Counted from the first letter of the stretch, positions 40,965-49,634 are shown. The stretch: DNA of 64,000 nt from Mycobacteroides sp. CBMA 271 (GCF_009729205.1 NZ_VTHB01000008.1:310001-374000), one strand, 5' to 3'. Notes: generated by a model from the sequence alone, not told the origin. Numbers and translations are program-made.

Positions 40965-41947
40965 CAAAACAGCGAGTACTGAGCTCCGGCGCGGCTGGGA
41001 ACCGTGAACTGCTCGATATCGGTGCCCCCGGCAACACGACCGACCAACGTCATGAACGTCTCGTCGTCCAATAGCGGAACACCGAGCGAGCGCGCGTGAA
41101 AGCCCTTACCCTGCTCGGGGTTTGGCTGGTTGCAGATCACCACCGAGGTGTCCTCATCGACCGCATCGCTATAGGAGAGGCCGGCCTGCATGATCTGCTC
41201 GATCAGCTCCTCGTGCGTGCGAGCGACCTCGGCACTCAGCGCCACACGCATGCCCTGCACCAGTGGCTGCCCAGCAGTGTGCGGCCCGGGATTGAGCCAG
41301 TGACACGGCTGGCGGGACGCCAGCGTTTTGAGCGAGCGCAGCTCGTCATGCGTGACGCGACCGTTGGGCCAACGCTTGCGCGTGGCCTCGCGGATCGGAA
41401 GCCACGTTCCACGTTCCCGGGCCCGCTCTAACACCCGCGGCAGCACCTCGGCGAGCACCCGGGCGTCGTCATAGGCGTCATGTGCCTTGAGCTGCTCGAC
41501 GCCCCAATGCGCCGCAAGGGTTTCCAAACGCAGGTTCGGGGTACCCAGGGCGAGGCGCCGGGTCAGCTCGACGGTGCACATCACCGCCTCGGTGGGCAGC
41601 TCGGCACCGACCAGCTCGGCCTCGGCGGCCAGGAACGAGTAGTCGAATCCGACGTTGTGAGCGACCAGCGTCCGGCCCCTCAGCAGCGCGATGAGATCGG
41701 GAACGACGTTGGCGAACTCCGGCTGTCCCTCCAGCATCTCCGGGGTAAGGCCGTGGACATGCGTCGGGCCCGGGTCAACACCCGGGTTGAGCAGACTCAC
41801 CACGCTGTCGGTGATGGTCCCGTCTGCATCGATCGCCAGCGCGGCGACGCTGATGACCCGCGCCCGACCCGGCTGAAAACCGGAAGTCTCCAGGTCAACC
41901 ACCACCCACTTGGGGCTGTGGTCGGGCGTCTGCCCCCAGATCGGCAT
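40964..41947 (-). CDS. dnaQ: DEDDh 3'-5' exonuclease with BRCT domain (DnaQ-like)
   Basis: A 327-aa protein with an N-terminal DnaQ-type exonuclease: ExoI VVVDLETSGFQPG (Asp-x-Glu), ExoII LVAHNVGFDYSFL, ExoIII AHDAYDDARVLAEVL with catalytic His. The C-terminal BRCT domain (about 225-315) has MRVALSAEVARTHEELIEQI and NPEQGKGFHARSLGVPLLDDE. The length and location near leuA and murT match Rv3711c. Likely a proofreading or repair nuclease; whether it works with the replicase is unknown. Confidence 0.88.
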   Translation of the reverse strand: MPIWGQTPDHSPKWVVVDLETSGFQPGRARVISVAALAIDADGTITDSVVSLLNPGVDPGPTHVHGLTPEMLEGQPEFANVVPDLIALLRGRTLVAHNVGFDYSFLAAEAELVGAELPTEAVMCTVELTRRLALGTPNLRLETLAAHWGVEQLKAHDAYDDARVLAEVLPRVLERARERGTWLPIREATRKRWPNGRVTHDELRSLKTLASRQPCHWLNPGPHTAGQPLVQGMRVALSAEVARTHEELIEQIMQAGLSYSDAVDEDTSVVICNQPNPEQGKGFHARSLGVPLLDDETFMTLVGRVAGGTDIEQFTVPSRAGAQYSLF

Positions 41948-41981
41948 GACTCAGGATCGCATGTGGTGCCGACAACCGGAC

Positions 41982-43163
41982 CTAGGCGCGCGGTGTCCGC
42001 AGCACCTGCCGGCCAATGGCGTACTTGTGCACCTCGGTGGGGCCGTCGTACAGGCGGAACGCACGCATATCGCGGAAGATCATTTCCACCGGTGTCTCGT
42101 CACTGATACCGATGCCACCGAGCACCTGGACACACCTGTCGGTGACCTTGAACAGCTCCTCGGACACAAACGACTTGGCCATCGAACTCTCGTGCCGACC
42201 CTTGGCGCCGTTGTCCATCATCCAGCAGGCGTGCCAAATGGTGAGGCGGCACTGGTGCAGCGCGATCTCGTTATCGGCGAGCATGAATGAGACGCCCTGG
42301 TGCTCGCCGAGCGTCTTGCCGAACGAGGTCCGGGTGCGCGCATGGTTAACCGCGATGTCCTGGGTGCGGGAGGCGGCGCCGAGCCAACGCATGCAGTGCG
42401 TCAAGCGAGCCGGAGCCAGCCGCAGCTGCGCGTACCGGAAGGCCTGACCGGTCTCGCCGAGCAGCGCCTCACGCGGCAGGGTCAAGTTGTCGAACCGGAC
42501 GACGGCATGACCCTCCGCGTAGTTGCGGTCCATCGTGTTCATGATTCGTTCGATGACGATGCCGTCTGTCTCGCCGTCGCAGAGGAACAGTGTCGGCCCC
42601 TCGGGCAGGTGATCGTTGGCCTCCAGGTTGGCCATGATGATCCACGTTTTGGCGCCGCGTGCGCCGGTGATGAGCCACTTGCGTCCGTTGATGACGAAGT
42701 TCTGGCCATCGAAGGTCGCGGAGGTGTTGAGCTGCGACGGATCCGACCCGGCGCCATCGGGTTCGGTCATCGCGAACGCCGAGCGCTGGTGTCCCTCGAT
42801 GACGGGCCGCAGGAACTTCTCGGATTGCTCCTCGCTGGTGATCTTCCCGAGCAGGAACATGTTGCCCTCGTCGGGCGCCGCGCAGTTCATGGCGATGGGA
42901 CCCAGGGTGGACCAACCCGCAGCTTCGAAGATGACGGCCTGGCCGATGTGGGAAAGACCCCAGCCGCCATAGGATTCCGGCGCCTGCACGGTCAGCAGCC
43001 CGGCATCGCGGGCCTTGCCGACGAGTTCGTTGCGCAGCTCGTCGGTGGGGCCGTGCGCGGTGAGCCGCGGGTCACGCTCGTACGGGATGACGGTCTCGGT
43101 GACGAACTCGCGCACCCGCTGCGCCTTAGCGGCCAGCTCATCCGGAATGCTGAAGTCGATCAT
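41982..43163 (-). CDS. Acyl-CoA dehydrogenase, ACAD10/11-like
   Basis: A 393-aa flavoprotein with the ACAD fold: FAMTEPDGAGSDPSQL (FAD-binding Ser/Thr loop), WLITGARGAKTWIIMANLE, and the C-terminal QVLGGIGISDETPVEMIFRD. It matches the C-terminal half of the ACAD10/11 proteins, whose N-terminal half is an APH-type kinase; here that kinase is the separate upstream gene, with an ATGA overlap (43160-43163). In mammals that pair removes the 4-hydroxy group of acyl-CoAs; a similar role is inferred. Confidence 0.85.
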   Translation of the reverse strand: MIDFSIPDELAAKAQRVREFVTETVIPYERDPRLTAHGPTDELRNELVGKARDAGLLTVQAPESYGGWGLSHIGQAVIFEAAGWSTLGPIAMNCAAPDEGNMFLLGKITSEEQSEKFLRPVIEGHQRSAFAMTEPDGAGSDPSQLNTSATFDGQNFVINGRKWLITGARGAKTWIIMANLEANDHLPEGPTLFLCDGETDGIVIERIMNTMDRNYAEGHAVVRFDNLTLPREALLGETGQAFRYAQLRLAPARLTHCMRWLGAASRTQDIAVNHARTRTSFGKTLGEHQGVSFMLADNEIALHQCRLTIWHACWMMDNGAKGRHESSMAKSFVSEELFKVTDRCVQVLGGIGISDETPVEMIFRDMRAFRLYDGPTEVHKYAIGRQVLRTPRA

Positions 43164-44200
43164 ATTTCTCCCTTGGTGAATTGTGTTGCCGCCCAATCAA
43201 GGACAGCCATGGCGATGTTTTCAAAATCTGCGTAGCCGGGGCCGACGAGGTCGCCGGACTGCCACTTGCGGTACAGCTGCATCCACGCGACGGCAAGCCG
43301 AAGCCGCGCGCAGGCCACATGCCAGTGCAGGGGCCGCGACGGCGTTCCCATGGCGTCGAAGTAGTCGGCGATGACCTGCGCCCTGGTTCCGAATCCGAGC
43401 GCGGCGGTGGGCATCTGATGAACGGCGCGCACCGCGGCCGGGTCGTTCGGCTGCATCCAGTAGGACACCAGGATTGCCAGGTCGAACAGCGGGCAGCCGC
43501 GGGTGGCCATGTCCCAATCGATGATGGCGTTGGGGAACAAGGTTTCCCGGTCGACGAGCATGTTGTCGAGCTTGAGGTCCATGTGCAGCAACGAGACTCC
43601 CGAGGGTTCCGGGAGCTGCTGCCCCAACTGTGCGGTCAAGTTGGTGACGACGCCGGGTAGCCCTTCGGGCCACACTGCGTGAGCCCGGCGAGTCCAGCCC
43701 GCGAGCTGACGCTCCAGGAAGCCCTCGGGCCTGCCGAGTTCGCCCAATCCCACAGCGTCGGGCACCACCCGATGTAGAGCGGCCATTGCCTCGATCAGGG
43801 TTGCCGTGATGCGGGCCGGGGCGTTACCGGGAAGCCCGGTGGGAAGGTCCCCGCCGATCGCCAGGCCGTCTCGGTATTCGATGAGTTGGAAGGGTGCACC
43901 CAGGACGTCGAGATCGGCGCAATACAGCAGGCCACGCGGGGCCAGCGGAAATCCGGCCGCGAGCCGCGACAACACCCGCCACTCGCGGGCCATGTCATTG
44001 GCGCCCTCGGCTATCGGGCCTGCCGGCGGGCGCCGGAAAACGGCCGGTTCGCCGTCCAGCGTCACCAGGTAGTTCAGGTTGGCCTTGCCGCCGGCGAACT
44101 GTCGCGCCGCCGAGGCGTCCAGCTCGTGGCCTTGCCGCGTCACCCATGCCGAAAGCGCAGCCCAGTCCTGTGGCGTCGTCTCGGCTGTGGCGCGGAACAC
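43160..44200 (-). CDS. Aminoglycoside phosphotransferase-fold kinase (ACAD10/11 partner, FadE36-like)
   Basis: A 346-aa APH-family kinase: nucleotide loop FAGGKANLNYLV, YCADLDVLGAPFQLIEYRDG, the catalytic loop LLHMDLKLDNMLVD and the metal Asp in IIDWDMATRGCPLFDLAIL. The start at GTG 44200 is preferred because TAGGGT is exactly 7 nt upstream (leaderless) and a 16-bp palindrome lies in the -35 area. An alternative GTG at 44254 overlaps the MarR stop (GTGA) and would add 18 residues, putting the palindrome inside the gene. Confidence 0.8.
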   Translation of the reverse strand: MFRATAETTPQDWAALSAWVTRQGHELDASAARQFAGGKANLNYLVTLDGEPAVFRRPPAGPIAEGANDMAREWRVLSRLAAGFPLAPRGLLYCADLDVLGAPFQLIEYRDGLAIGGDLPTGLPGNAPARITATLIEAMAALHRVVPDAVGLGELGRPEGFLERQLAGWTRRAHAVWPEGLPGVVTNLTAQLGQQLPEPSGVSLLHMDLKLDNMLVDRETLFPNAIIDWDMATRGCPLFDLAILVSYWMQPNDPAAVRAVHQMPTAALGFGTRAQVIADYFDAMGTPSRPLHWHVACARLRLAVAWMQLYRKWQSGDLVGPGYADFENIAMAVLDWAATQFTKGEI

Positions 44201-44222
44201 ACGCGTAACCCTAGCCGCCCTC

Positions 44223-44238
44223 CCAACCGACTGGTTGG
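44223..44238. promoter_or_regulatory. Palindromic operator upstream of the kinase-ACAD pair
   Basis: CCAACC-GACT-GGTTGG, 6-bp arms with a 4-bp centre. The -10 hexamer TAGGGT (minus strand, 44208-44213) follows after 9 bp. The minus-strand reading shares 12 of 14 bases with the SDR promoter element near 6797-6810. The adjacent MarR gene is one candidate regulator; a TetR protein elsewhere is another. Confidence 0.6.
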
Positions 44239-44250
44239 CTGGGGAGACAC

Positions 44251-44688
44251 TCACTCGCTATCGTCAGCGGCATCGATCAGCCGCCCGAGTATCCGCCTGA
44301 GCTCACGTTGATCGTCGGCGCCGAGCCGACCGAACATGTCACCCTCCGCAGCCCAGATGGCCGACTCCACGCGCTTGAGTAACGCCCTGCCCTTGGCGGT
44401 AACCCGGGCCGGTAACGCTCGCCCAGAGGCCGGCGTCGCGGGCCGGGATACGAGAGCGGCGTTCTGCAGCCCGTTGAGAACCTGATTCATCGCCTGCGCC
44501 GAGACATTGTGTTCACGAGCCAGTTCGGCACTGGTGCGCCCGGGGCTTTCGTTGAGCATCCGCAAGCACATGAACTCCGGCATGCCAAGCCCCAGTGGCC
44601 GTAGCGCACCAAGGACCTGCGGGCGCATCACGGCACCGGCCCGAAACATCAGGTACCCCAGCGGCTCGATCTCATCGGATTCACTCAT
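44251..44688 (-). CDS. MarR-family transcriptional regulator
   Basis: A 145-aa winged-helix protein: LRPLGLGMPEFMCLRML, the recognition region RTSAELAREHNVSAQAMNQVLNGL-type (split around residues 55-75), and the wing with RALPARVTAKGRALL. Its position directly before the kinase-ACAD pair makes it their likely regulator, responding to an aromatic or acyl ligand. ATG 44688 is preferred; ATG 44697 is in frame. Confidence 0.82.
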   Translation of the reverse strand: MSESDEIEPLGYLMFRAGAVMRPQVLGALRPLGLGMPEFMCLRMLNESPGRTSAELAREHNVSAQAMNQVLNGLQNAALVSRPATPASGRALPARVTAKGRALLKRVESAIWAAEGDMFGRLGADDQRELRRILGRLIDAADDSE

Positions 44689-44842
44689 CGCAAGCATCCT
44701 GGCATGAAACGTCCAGGACGTGCGCAGACTCGTCCGTTCAATTCGCCACTTCGGTCAAGCCTCCCCGGGCCCGAGATATCTCGTACTGGTGAGCCCTTGC
44801 CGTGCAATGGATTAACACTCGCAGTCAAATTCTCAGGCTTCT

Positions 44843-44897
44843 CATATCAAGAACCTTGACATGTTCGATTCGGCACAGGTATCAAGGAAGTTGATAC
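44843..44897. promoter_or_regulatory. Tandem inverted repeats before the PadR-like gene
   Basis: Two related dyads: CATaTCAAG-AAC-CTTGAcATG (44843-44863) and GTATCAA-GGAAG-TTGATAC (44879-44897, perfect 7-bp arms). Both contain TATCAAG and their centres lie about 35 bp apart, near three to three and a half turns. Likely autoregulatory operators of the gene starting at 44950. Confidence 0.6.
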
Positions 44898-44949
44898 GGG
44901 TTCAGCCGACGACAGGTCAGCTGCCTGATCGTCAGAAAGAGAGAGTTAG

Positions 44950-45507
44950 ATGTCTGATTCATATGAAGGCTTCGAAGATCGCGGCCCCGGTTTCGGCGGA
45001 TTCGGTGGCCCGGGATTTGGCGGGCCGGGGTTCGGTCACGGCGGCGGCCCGGGTGGTTTCGGTCTCCGAATCAAGCGCGCGGTCACCGGCTCACTGCTGC
45101 TTGACGGGCCGGCCAGTGCCGCACAGATCGTGCAGCGTGTCTCCGATTCGACCGAGGGTGAGATCTTGCTGCCCGAGCCCGTAGTCGAGCGAGTGCTCGA
45201 ACGACTCGCTCATCGCGGCGTCGTCAAGACTGACGGCGGTGTAGCCACCCTGACCGAGTTCGGCCTCAACGTGCTCGCGAAGCGGGGCATCACCAGCCAG
45301 ACCGCGCAGGCGCTCCGAACCAAGGTCTTCCCGAAGCTCGTCAACGTTCTCAAGCTCCGCTCGGGGCTGACCGAGATTGCCGGCCTGGCGCGCGTTATCG
45401 CCCTGACCGGCACAGACGAGCAGAAGGAGAAGCTGGCCGAGGCCAGCGCCACCCTGCTCGCGACAGTCAACGACGTCAAGCGATCGCTACAGACTGCCGT
45501 CGCGTAA
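44950..45507 (+). CDS. PadR-like regulator with glycine-rich N-terminus
   Basis: A 185-aa protein. Residues 5-40 are Gly/Phe repeats (GFGGFGGPGFGGPGFGHGGG), low-complexity and probably disordered. Residues 42-105 form a winged helix (GSLLLDGPASAAQIVQRV, then ERVLERLAHRGVVKTDGG) of the PadR type, and the C-terminal half is helical (dimerisation). It has a GAGAGAG ribosome site and palindromes upstream. Its targets are unknown; no transporter lies next to it. Confidence 0.72.
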   Translation: MSDSYEGFEDRGPGFGGFGGPGFGGPGFGHGGGPGGFGLRIKRAVTGSLLLDGPASAAQIVQRVSDSTEGEILLPEPVVERVLERLAHRGVVKTDGGVATLTEFGLNVLAKRGITSQTAQALRTKVFPKLVNVLKLRSGLTEIAGLARVIALTGTDEQKEKLAEASATLLATVNDVKRSLQTAVA

Positions 45508-45620
45508 GGCCAGTTCATCGCCGTCCGTGTGGCCATCCCCTCTCGACCGCACGGGCAGCGAGCGCTTGCTCGGTGAAGGCGACATCGTGTCCTCTCGACC
45601 ACCTCCAATAAACTGCGCGG

Positions 45621-46886
45621 ATGCCCATCGAGCACCTATCGCTGCGCGGCCGGATCGCTCTGGCCGCCGGACGCTCGGCACGCTGGGCGTCCCGGCTCAG
45701 CGGCCGAGGCGCGGGCTCGATGATCGGCGGGCTGGTCGCCCTCAAGCTGGACGGCTCGGTGCTGTCGCAGCTGGGCCGCGGACGCCGCACTGTGCTGATC
45801 ACCGGGACCAACGGCAAGTCGACCACTACGCGGATGACCGCGGCGGCGCTCGCCACCGTCGGCCCGGTGGCCACCAATACCGAGGGTTCGAACATGGACG
45901 CGGGCCTGGTGGCGGCGCTGGCCGGCACTCGCGAGGCCGAGCTCGCGGTGCTCGAGGTCGACGAGATGCACGTGCCCCATGTCGCGGACGCGGTCAACCC
46001 CGCGGTCATCGTGCTGCTCAATCTGAGCCGCGATCAGCTGGACCGGGTCGGCGAGATCAACAACATCGAACGCACCCTGCGCAAGGGCCTGTCCCGGCAC
46101 CGCGATGCGGTCATCGTCGCCAACTGCGATGACGTGCTCATCACATCGGCCGCGTACGACAACCCGAACGTCATCTGGGTCGCGGCCGGCGGCGGCTGGG
46201 CCGGAGACTCGGTGAGCTGCCCGCGCAGCGGGGAACTCATCATGCGCGACGGAAACCATTGGTACAGCACGGGAACGGACTTCTCGCGGCCCGAGCCGGA
46301 CTGGTGGTTCGACGATGACCGAATTTACGGCCCCAGCGGAATCAGCCTGCCGATGTCACTGACGCTGCCCGGCAATGCGAACCGCGGCAACGCCACCCTG
46401 GCGGTGGCCGCAGCCGTCGAGCTCGGCGCCCGCCCGGGTCCGGCAGTGGACGCCGTATCGGCGGTCGATGAGGTGGCCGGCCGCTACCGGAGCATCGACC
46501 TCGGCGATCACACGGTGCGGCTGCTGCTGGCCAAGAACCCGGCCGGCTGGCAAGAGGCGCTTTCGATGGTGGACACCGACGCGGACGGGCTTGTCATCGC
46601 GGTCAACGGGCAGGTGCCCGACGGCGAGGACCTGTCCTGGCTGTGGGACGTCAATTTCGAGCATTTCGCGTGCGATCAGGAGGCCACCATCACGCCTCCC
46701 GTCGTCGCCTCCGGGGAGCGCGGGACCGACCTGGCGGTCCGGCTGAGCTACGCCAGCGTCACGCACTCCCTGCACCACGATCCGGTGCAGGCCATCAGGG
46801 CCTGTCCGCCGGGCAAGGTCGACGTGATCGCGAACTACACCGCGTTCCTCAATCTCAACCGCGCACTCGCCAAGGGGGTGTCGTGA
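45621..46886 (+). CDS. murT: MurT, lipid II isoglutaminyl synthase ligase subunit
   Basis: A 421-aa Mur-ligase-fold ATPase that, with GatD, amidates the D-Glu of peptidoglycan stem peptides. ATP loop ITGTNGKSTTTRM, LEVDEMHVPHV and VILLNLSRDQLDR are classic; the C-terminal DUF1727 domain includes VDVIANYTAFLNLNRAL. The Cys4 ribbon of staphylococcal MurT is reduced here to one Cys (VSCPRSGEL). TAAACT lies 6 nt before the ATG (leaderless). Its stop overlaps the gatD start (GTGA). Confidence 0.95.
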   Translation: MPIEHLSLRGRIALAAGRSARWASRLSGRGAGSMIGGLVALKLDGSVLSQLGRGRRTVLITGTNGKSTTTRMTAAALATVGPVATNTEGSNMDAGLVAALAGTREAELAVLEVDEMHVPHVADAVNPAVIVLLNLSRDQLDRVGEINNIERTLRKGLSRHRDAVIVANCDDVLITSAAYDNPNVIWVAAGGGWAGDSVSCPRSGELIMRDGNHWYSTGTDFSRPEPDWWFDDDRIYGPSGISLPMSLTLPGNANRGNATLAVAAAVELGARPGPAVDAVSAVDEVAGRYRSIDLGDHTVRLLLAKNPAGWQEALSMVDTDADGLVIAVNGQVPDGEDLSWLWDVNFEHFACDQEATITPPVVASGERGTDLAVRLSYASVTHSLHHDPVQAIRACPPGKVDVIANYTAFLNLNRALAKGVS

Positions 46887-47596
46887 GCGAATCCACTGTC
46901 CGTGTGGGCCTGGTGCTTCCCGACGTCATGGGCACCTACGGCGATTCGGGTAATGCCGTGGTGCTGCGTCAGCGTCTCCGGATGCGCGGTATCGACGCCG
47001 AAATCGTAGAGATCACGCTGGCCGACTCCGTCCCCGACTCATTGGACCTCTACACGTTGGGAGGCGCGGAGGACTACGCCCAACGGCTCGCCACTCGGCA
47101 CCTCATCGCGCACCCCGGGCTGCAGCGCGCAGCCGAACGCGGCGCGCCGGTGCTGGCGATCTGCGCGGCCATTCAGGTGCTCGGGCATTGGTACGAGACC
47201 TCTTCGGGCGAGCGGGTCGAGGGCGTCGGACTCTTGGACGTGACAACTTCACCCCAAGAAAAGCGCACCATCGGCGAACTGGCCGGGGTGCCCATCATGA
47301 ATGAGCTCAACGACACCCTCACCGGATTCGAAAACCATCGCGGTGGAACGACATTGGGTCCGGCTGCGGCGCCGTTATCGCGGGTCACCCGCGGAGCAGG
47401 GAACCGTGTCGGAGACGCCACCGACGGTGTGGTGCAGGGCAGCGTGATCGCCACCTACATGCATGGCCCGTGTCTGGCACGCAATCCCGAGCTGGCCGAC
47501 CTACTGCTGGCGCGCGCGATGAACGTGCAGGAATTGACACCGCTAGATCTGGACGACGTCGAGCGGTTACGCCGGGAACGCTTGTCCGCCAAGTAG
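46883..47596 (+). CDS. gatD: GatD, glutaminase subunit of lipid II amidation
   Basis: A 237-aa class I glutamine amidotransferase (CobB/CobQ-like) supplying ammonia to MurT. The nucleophile Cys94 is in LAICAAIQVLG and the catalytic His194 in TYMHGPCLARN, with the Gly-rich YTLGGAEDYAQ. The GTG at 46883 overlaps the murT stop; the longer open frame to 46643 lies inside murT. Essential partner in mycobacterial cell-wall synthesis. Confidence 0.95.
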   Translation: MSESTVRVGLVLPDVMGTYGDSGNAVVLRQRLRMRGIDAEIVEITLADSVPDSLDLYTLGGAEDYAQRLATRHLIAHPGLQRAAERGAPVLAICAAIQVLGHWYETSSGERVEGVGLLDVTTSPQEKRTIGELAGVPIMNELNDTLTGFENHRGGTTLGPAAAPLSRVTRGAGNRVGDATDGVVQGSVIATYMHGPCLARNPELADLLLARAMNVQELTPLDLDDVERLRRERLSAK

Positions 47597-47742
47597 ACCC
47601 GCGCGACGGCCTGCGCTGCATTGAATACCCCGTCCATGGCTGAATGATGATCCACGCCACCGACAATTCGCCGAGAATGAATCCCTGGCGGGAAAGTTCG
47701 AGTGAGGGCCTACCTAGTTTCAGTCTCGCGGGGGAGAGGGAG

Positions 47743-48351
47743 TTAAAGCGGCCGGCGGCCGGAAAGCGCTCGGCCCAGCGTTAGCTCGTCGGCGAACTCC
47801 AAGTCGCCGCCCATCGGCAGGCCGGACGCCAGCCGGGTGACCGCCAGCCCCGGGAAATCGCGCAGCATCCGCACCAGATAGGTGGCCGTCGCCTCCCCCT
47901 CGGTGTTGGGATCGGTGGCGATGATGACCTCCGAAATGGAGACCCCTTCTTCTTCAGTTCCGATGCGCGTCAACAGTTCCCGGATCCGTAGCTGGTCTGG
48001 ACCGACACCGGATAGGGGATCCAAAGCCCCGCCGAGCACGTGGTAACGACCGCGAAATTCGCGCGTGCGCTCGACGGCCTGCACATCCTTGGGCTCCTCG
48101 ACGACGCATACCAACGCGAGGTCGCGGCGAGGGTCCGAGCAGATACGGCAGCGTTCCTTATCGGAGACGTTCCCGCACACCTCGCAGAACTGGACACCGT
48201 CGCGCACTCGCGTCAACGCAGCGGTCAGTCGGTCGATATCGGGAGCCTCGACACCTAGTAGATGAAAGGCGATGCGCTGCGCGCTCTTGGGTCCTACCCC
48301 GGGTAGCTTGCCCAGCTCGTCGATGAGGTCCTGGACCGGCCCCTCAAACAC
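47743..48351 (-). CDS. recR: Recombination mediator RecR
   Basis: A 202-aa RecR: helix-hairpin-helix LGKLPGVGPKSAQRIAFHLL, the Cys4 zinc finger (CEVCGNVSDKERCRICS), Toprim VCVVEEPKDVQAVERT and the C-terminal IATDPNTEGEATATYL. It loads RecA at gaps together with RecO. The GTG start at 48351 gives the mycobacterial length and overlaps the ybaB end by 8 bp. The 146-bp gap to gatD holds no recognisable feature. Confidence 0.95.
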   Translation of the reverse strand: MFEGPVQDLIDELGKLPGVGPKSAQRIAFHLLGVEAPDIDRLTAALTRVRDGVQFCEVCGNVSDKERCRICSDPRRDLALVCVVEEPKDVQAVERTREFRGRYHVLGGALDPLSGVGPDQLRIRELLTRIGTEEEGVSISEVIIATDPNTEGEATATYLVRMLRDFPGLAVTRLASGLPMGGDLEFADELTLGRALSGRRPL

Positions 48352-48688
48352 CGGGCAATCCCAGCCCTCCACCAAGGTCGCCGAGACCGCCCGCGAGCGG
48401 ACCCAGCCGCTGGCTTGCCAGGTCCTGGGTCTTCGACGTCAGGTCGGCGAGTGCGCCGATGATCAGGTCTTGCAGCGTCTCGACATCCTCGGGATCGACG
48501 ACCTTCGGGTCGATCTGGACGCCGGTCACCTCACCACTTCCCTTAGCGGTGATCCGGACCAACCCGCCACCGGACTCCCCGATGACCTCGGCTGCCGCGA
48601 TCTGCGCCTGGGCAGCCATCAACTGCTGCTGCATCTGCTGTGCCTGCGCGAGCAAGGCCGACATATCCGGGGCGCCTCCGGGTTGCAT
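48344..48688 (-). CDS. ybaB: YbaB/EbfC nucleoid-associated protein
   Basis: A 114-aa dimeric DNA-binding protein: N-terminal helix MSALLAQAQQMQQQLMAAQ, central strand GGLVRITAKGSGEVTGVQID and DPEDVETLQDLIIGAL, with a Gly-rich tail (LAGGLGDLGGGLGLPG). The start MQPGGAPD at 48688 equals the M. tuberculosis orthologue. In the usual ybaB-recR operon. Confidence 0.93.
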   Translation of the reverse strand: MQPGGAPDMSALLAQAQQMQQQLMAAQAQIAAAEVIGESGGGLVRITAKGSGEVTGVQIDPKVVDPEDVETLQDLIIGALADLTSKTQDLASQRLGPLAGGLGDLGGGLGLPGV

Positions 48689-48785
48689 GGGTCTCCTTAA
48701 ACAGGTGAGTATCAAGTTGGTCACGCTCGCCGGGCCTCGGCGGGTCGCCCCCAAGGGTAGCCGCCGACCGGGCTACCGTGGCCAG

Positions 48786-49634
48786 GTGCGAGTGAGACTG
48801 CGTCATGGAGTGTCGCCGACCCCGCGGCTCCGGCGCCTGGTTGGGGCGGCACTACTAACGGCGGCATCGGTTACGGTGCTGCCTGTCCTCGAACCAACAG
48901 GGGCGACGATCCCCACTGCCAGCGCGGCACCCGGTATCGCCGGCCGCATCGTGGTGCTGGACCCCGGACACAACGGCGCCAATGACGGCTCGATCAACAA
49001 TCAGGTACCCGACGGCCGCGGCGGCACCAAGAGCTGCCAGACCAGCGGCACCGCCACCGACGGCGGCTACCCGGAGCACACGTTTGCCTGGAACACCGTG
49101 CTGCTCATCCGTCAGCAACTGACCCAGCTCGGCGTGCGCACCGCCATGACCCGCGGCGATGACGACAAACTCGCCGACTGCATCGACAAGCGGGCCGCTA
49201 GAGAAAACAGCTTCAACCCGGACGCGGTGGTGAGCATCCACGCCGACGGCGGGCCCGCCGGAGGCCACGGCTTCCACGTGAACTACTCAAGCCCGCCGGT
49301 AAACGCCGTGCAGGGCGAGCCGACGCTGCGCTTCGCCAAGACCATGCGCGACAGCATGCAGGCGGCCGGCCTGACACCGTCCACCTACATCGGCACCGGC
49401 GGACTGTACGGACGCTCTGATCTGGCAGGCCTCAACCTCGCCCAACACCCAAAGGTGCTCGTCGAGCTCGGCAACATGAAGAACGCGCAAGACTCCGCGA
49501 TGATGACGAGCCCCGAGGGCCGTTCCAAGTACGCGCAGGCCGTCGTCGCGGGCATCGTCGCGTTCCTGAGCGGAACGGCACCTGCCGCTGCGGAGCCGGC
49601 CCCGGCACCCGAGGCCGCTCCCGCGGGCGGTTAA
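48786..49634 (+). CDS. ami1: N-acetylmuramoyl-L-alanine amidase Ami1
   Basis: A 282-aa exported zinc amidase that cleaves the muramoyl-alanine bond during daughter-cell separation. Signal helix LVGAALLTAASVTVLPVL, then an Amidase_3 domain: zinc ligands His in LDPGHNGAN, Glu in GGYPEHTFAW and His in SIHADGGP, catalytic Glu in VELGNMKNAQ. The tail is Pro/Ala-rich. The start GTG 48786 has TACCGT 6 nt upstream; GTG 48792 is possible. Divergent from ybaB, orthologous to Rv3717. Confidence 0.92.
   Translation: MRVRLRHGVSPTPRLRRLVGAALLTAASVTVLPVLEPTGATIPTASAAPGIAGRIVVLDPGHNGANDGSINNQVPDGRGGTKSCQTSGTATDGGYPEHTFAWNTVLLIRQQLTQLGVRTAMTRGDDDKLADCIDKRAARENSFNPDAVVSIHADGGPAGGHGFHVNYSSPPVNAVQGEPTLRFAKTMRDSMQAAGLTPSTYIGTGGLYGRSDLAGLNLAQHPKVLVELGNMKNAQDSAMMTSPEGRSKYAQAVVAGIVAFLSGTAPAAAEPAPAPEAAPAGG

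Noticed and set aside
43160..44200. Aminoglycoside resistance kinase
   Set aside because: The APH fold is shared by many metabolic kinases and the gene is coupled to an acyl-CoA dehydrogenase.
47597..47742. A tRNA or small RNA gene in the gatD-recR gap
   Set aside because: No cloverleaf or terminator could be folded by eye; nothing supported.
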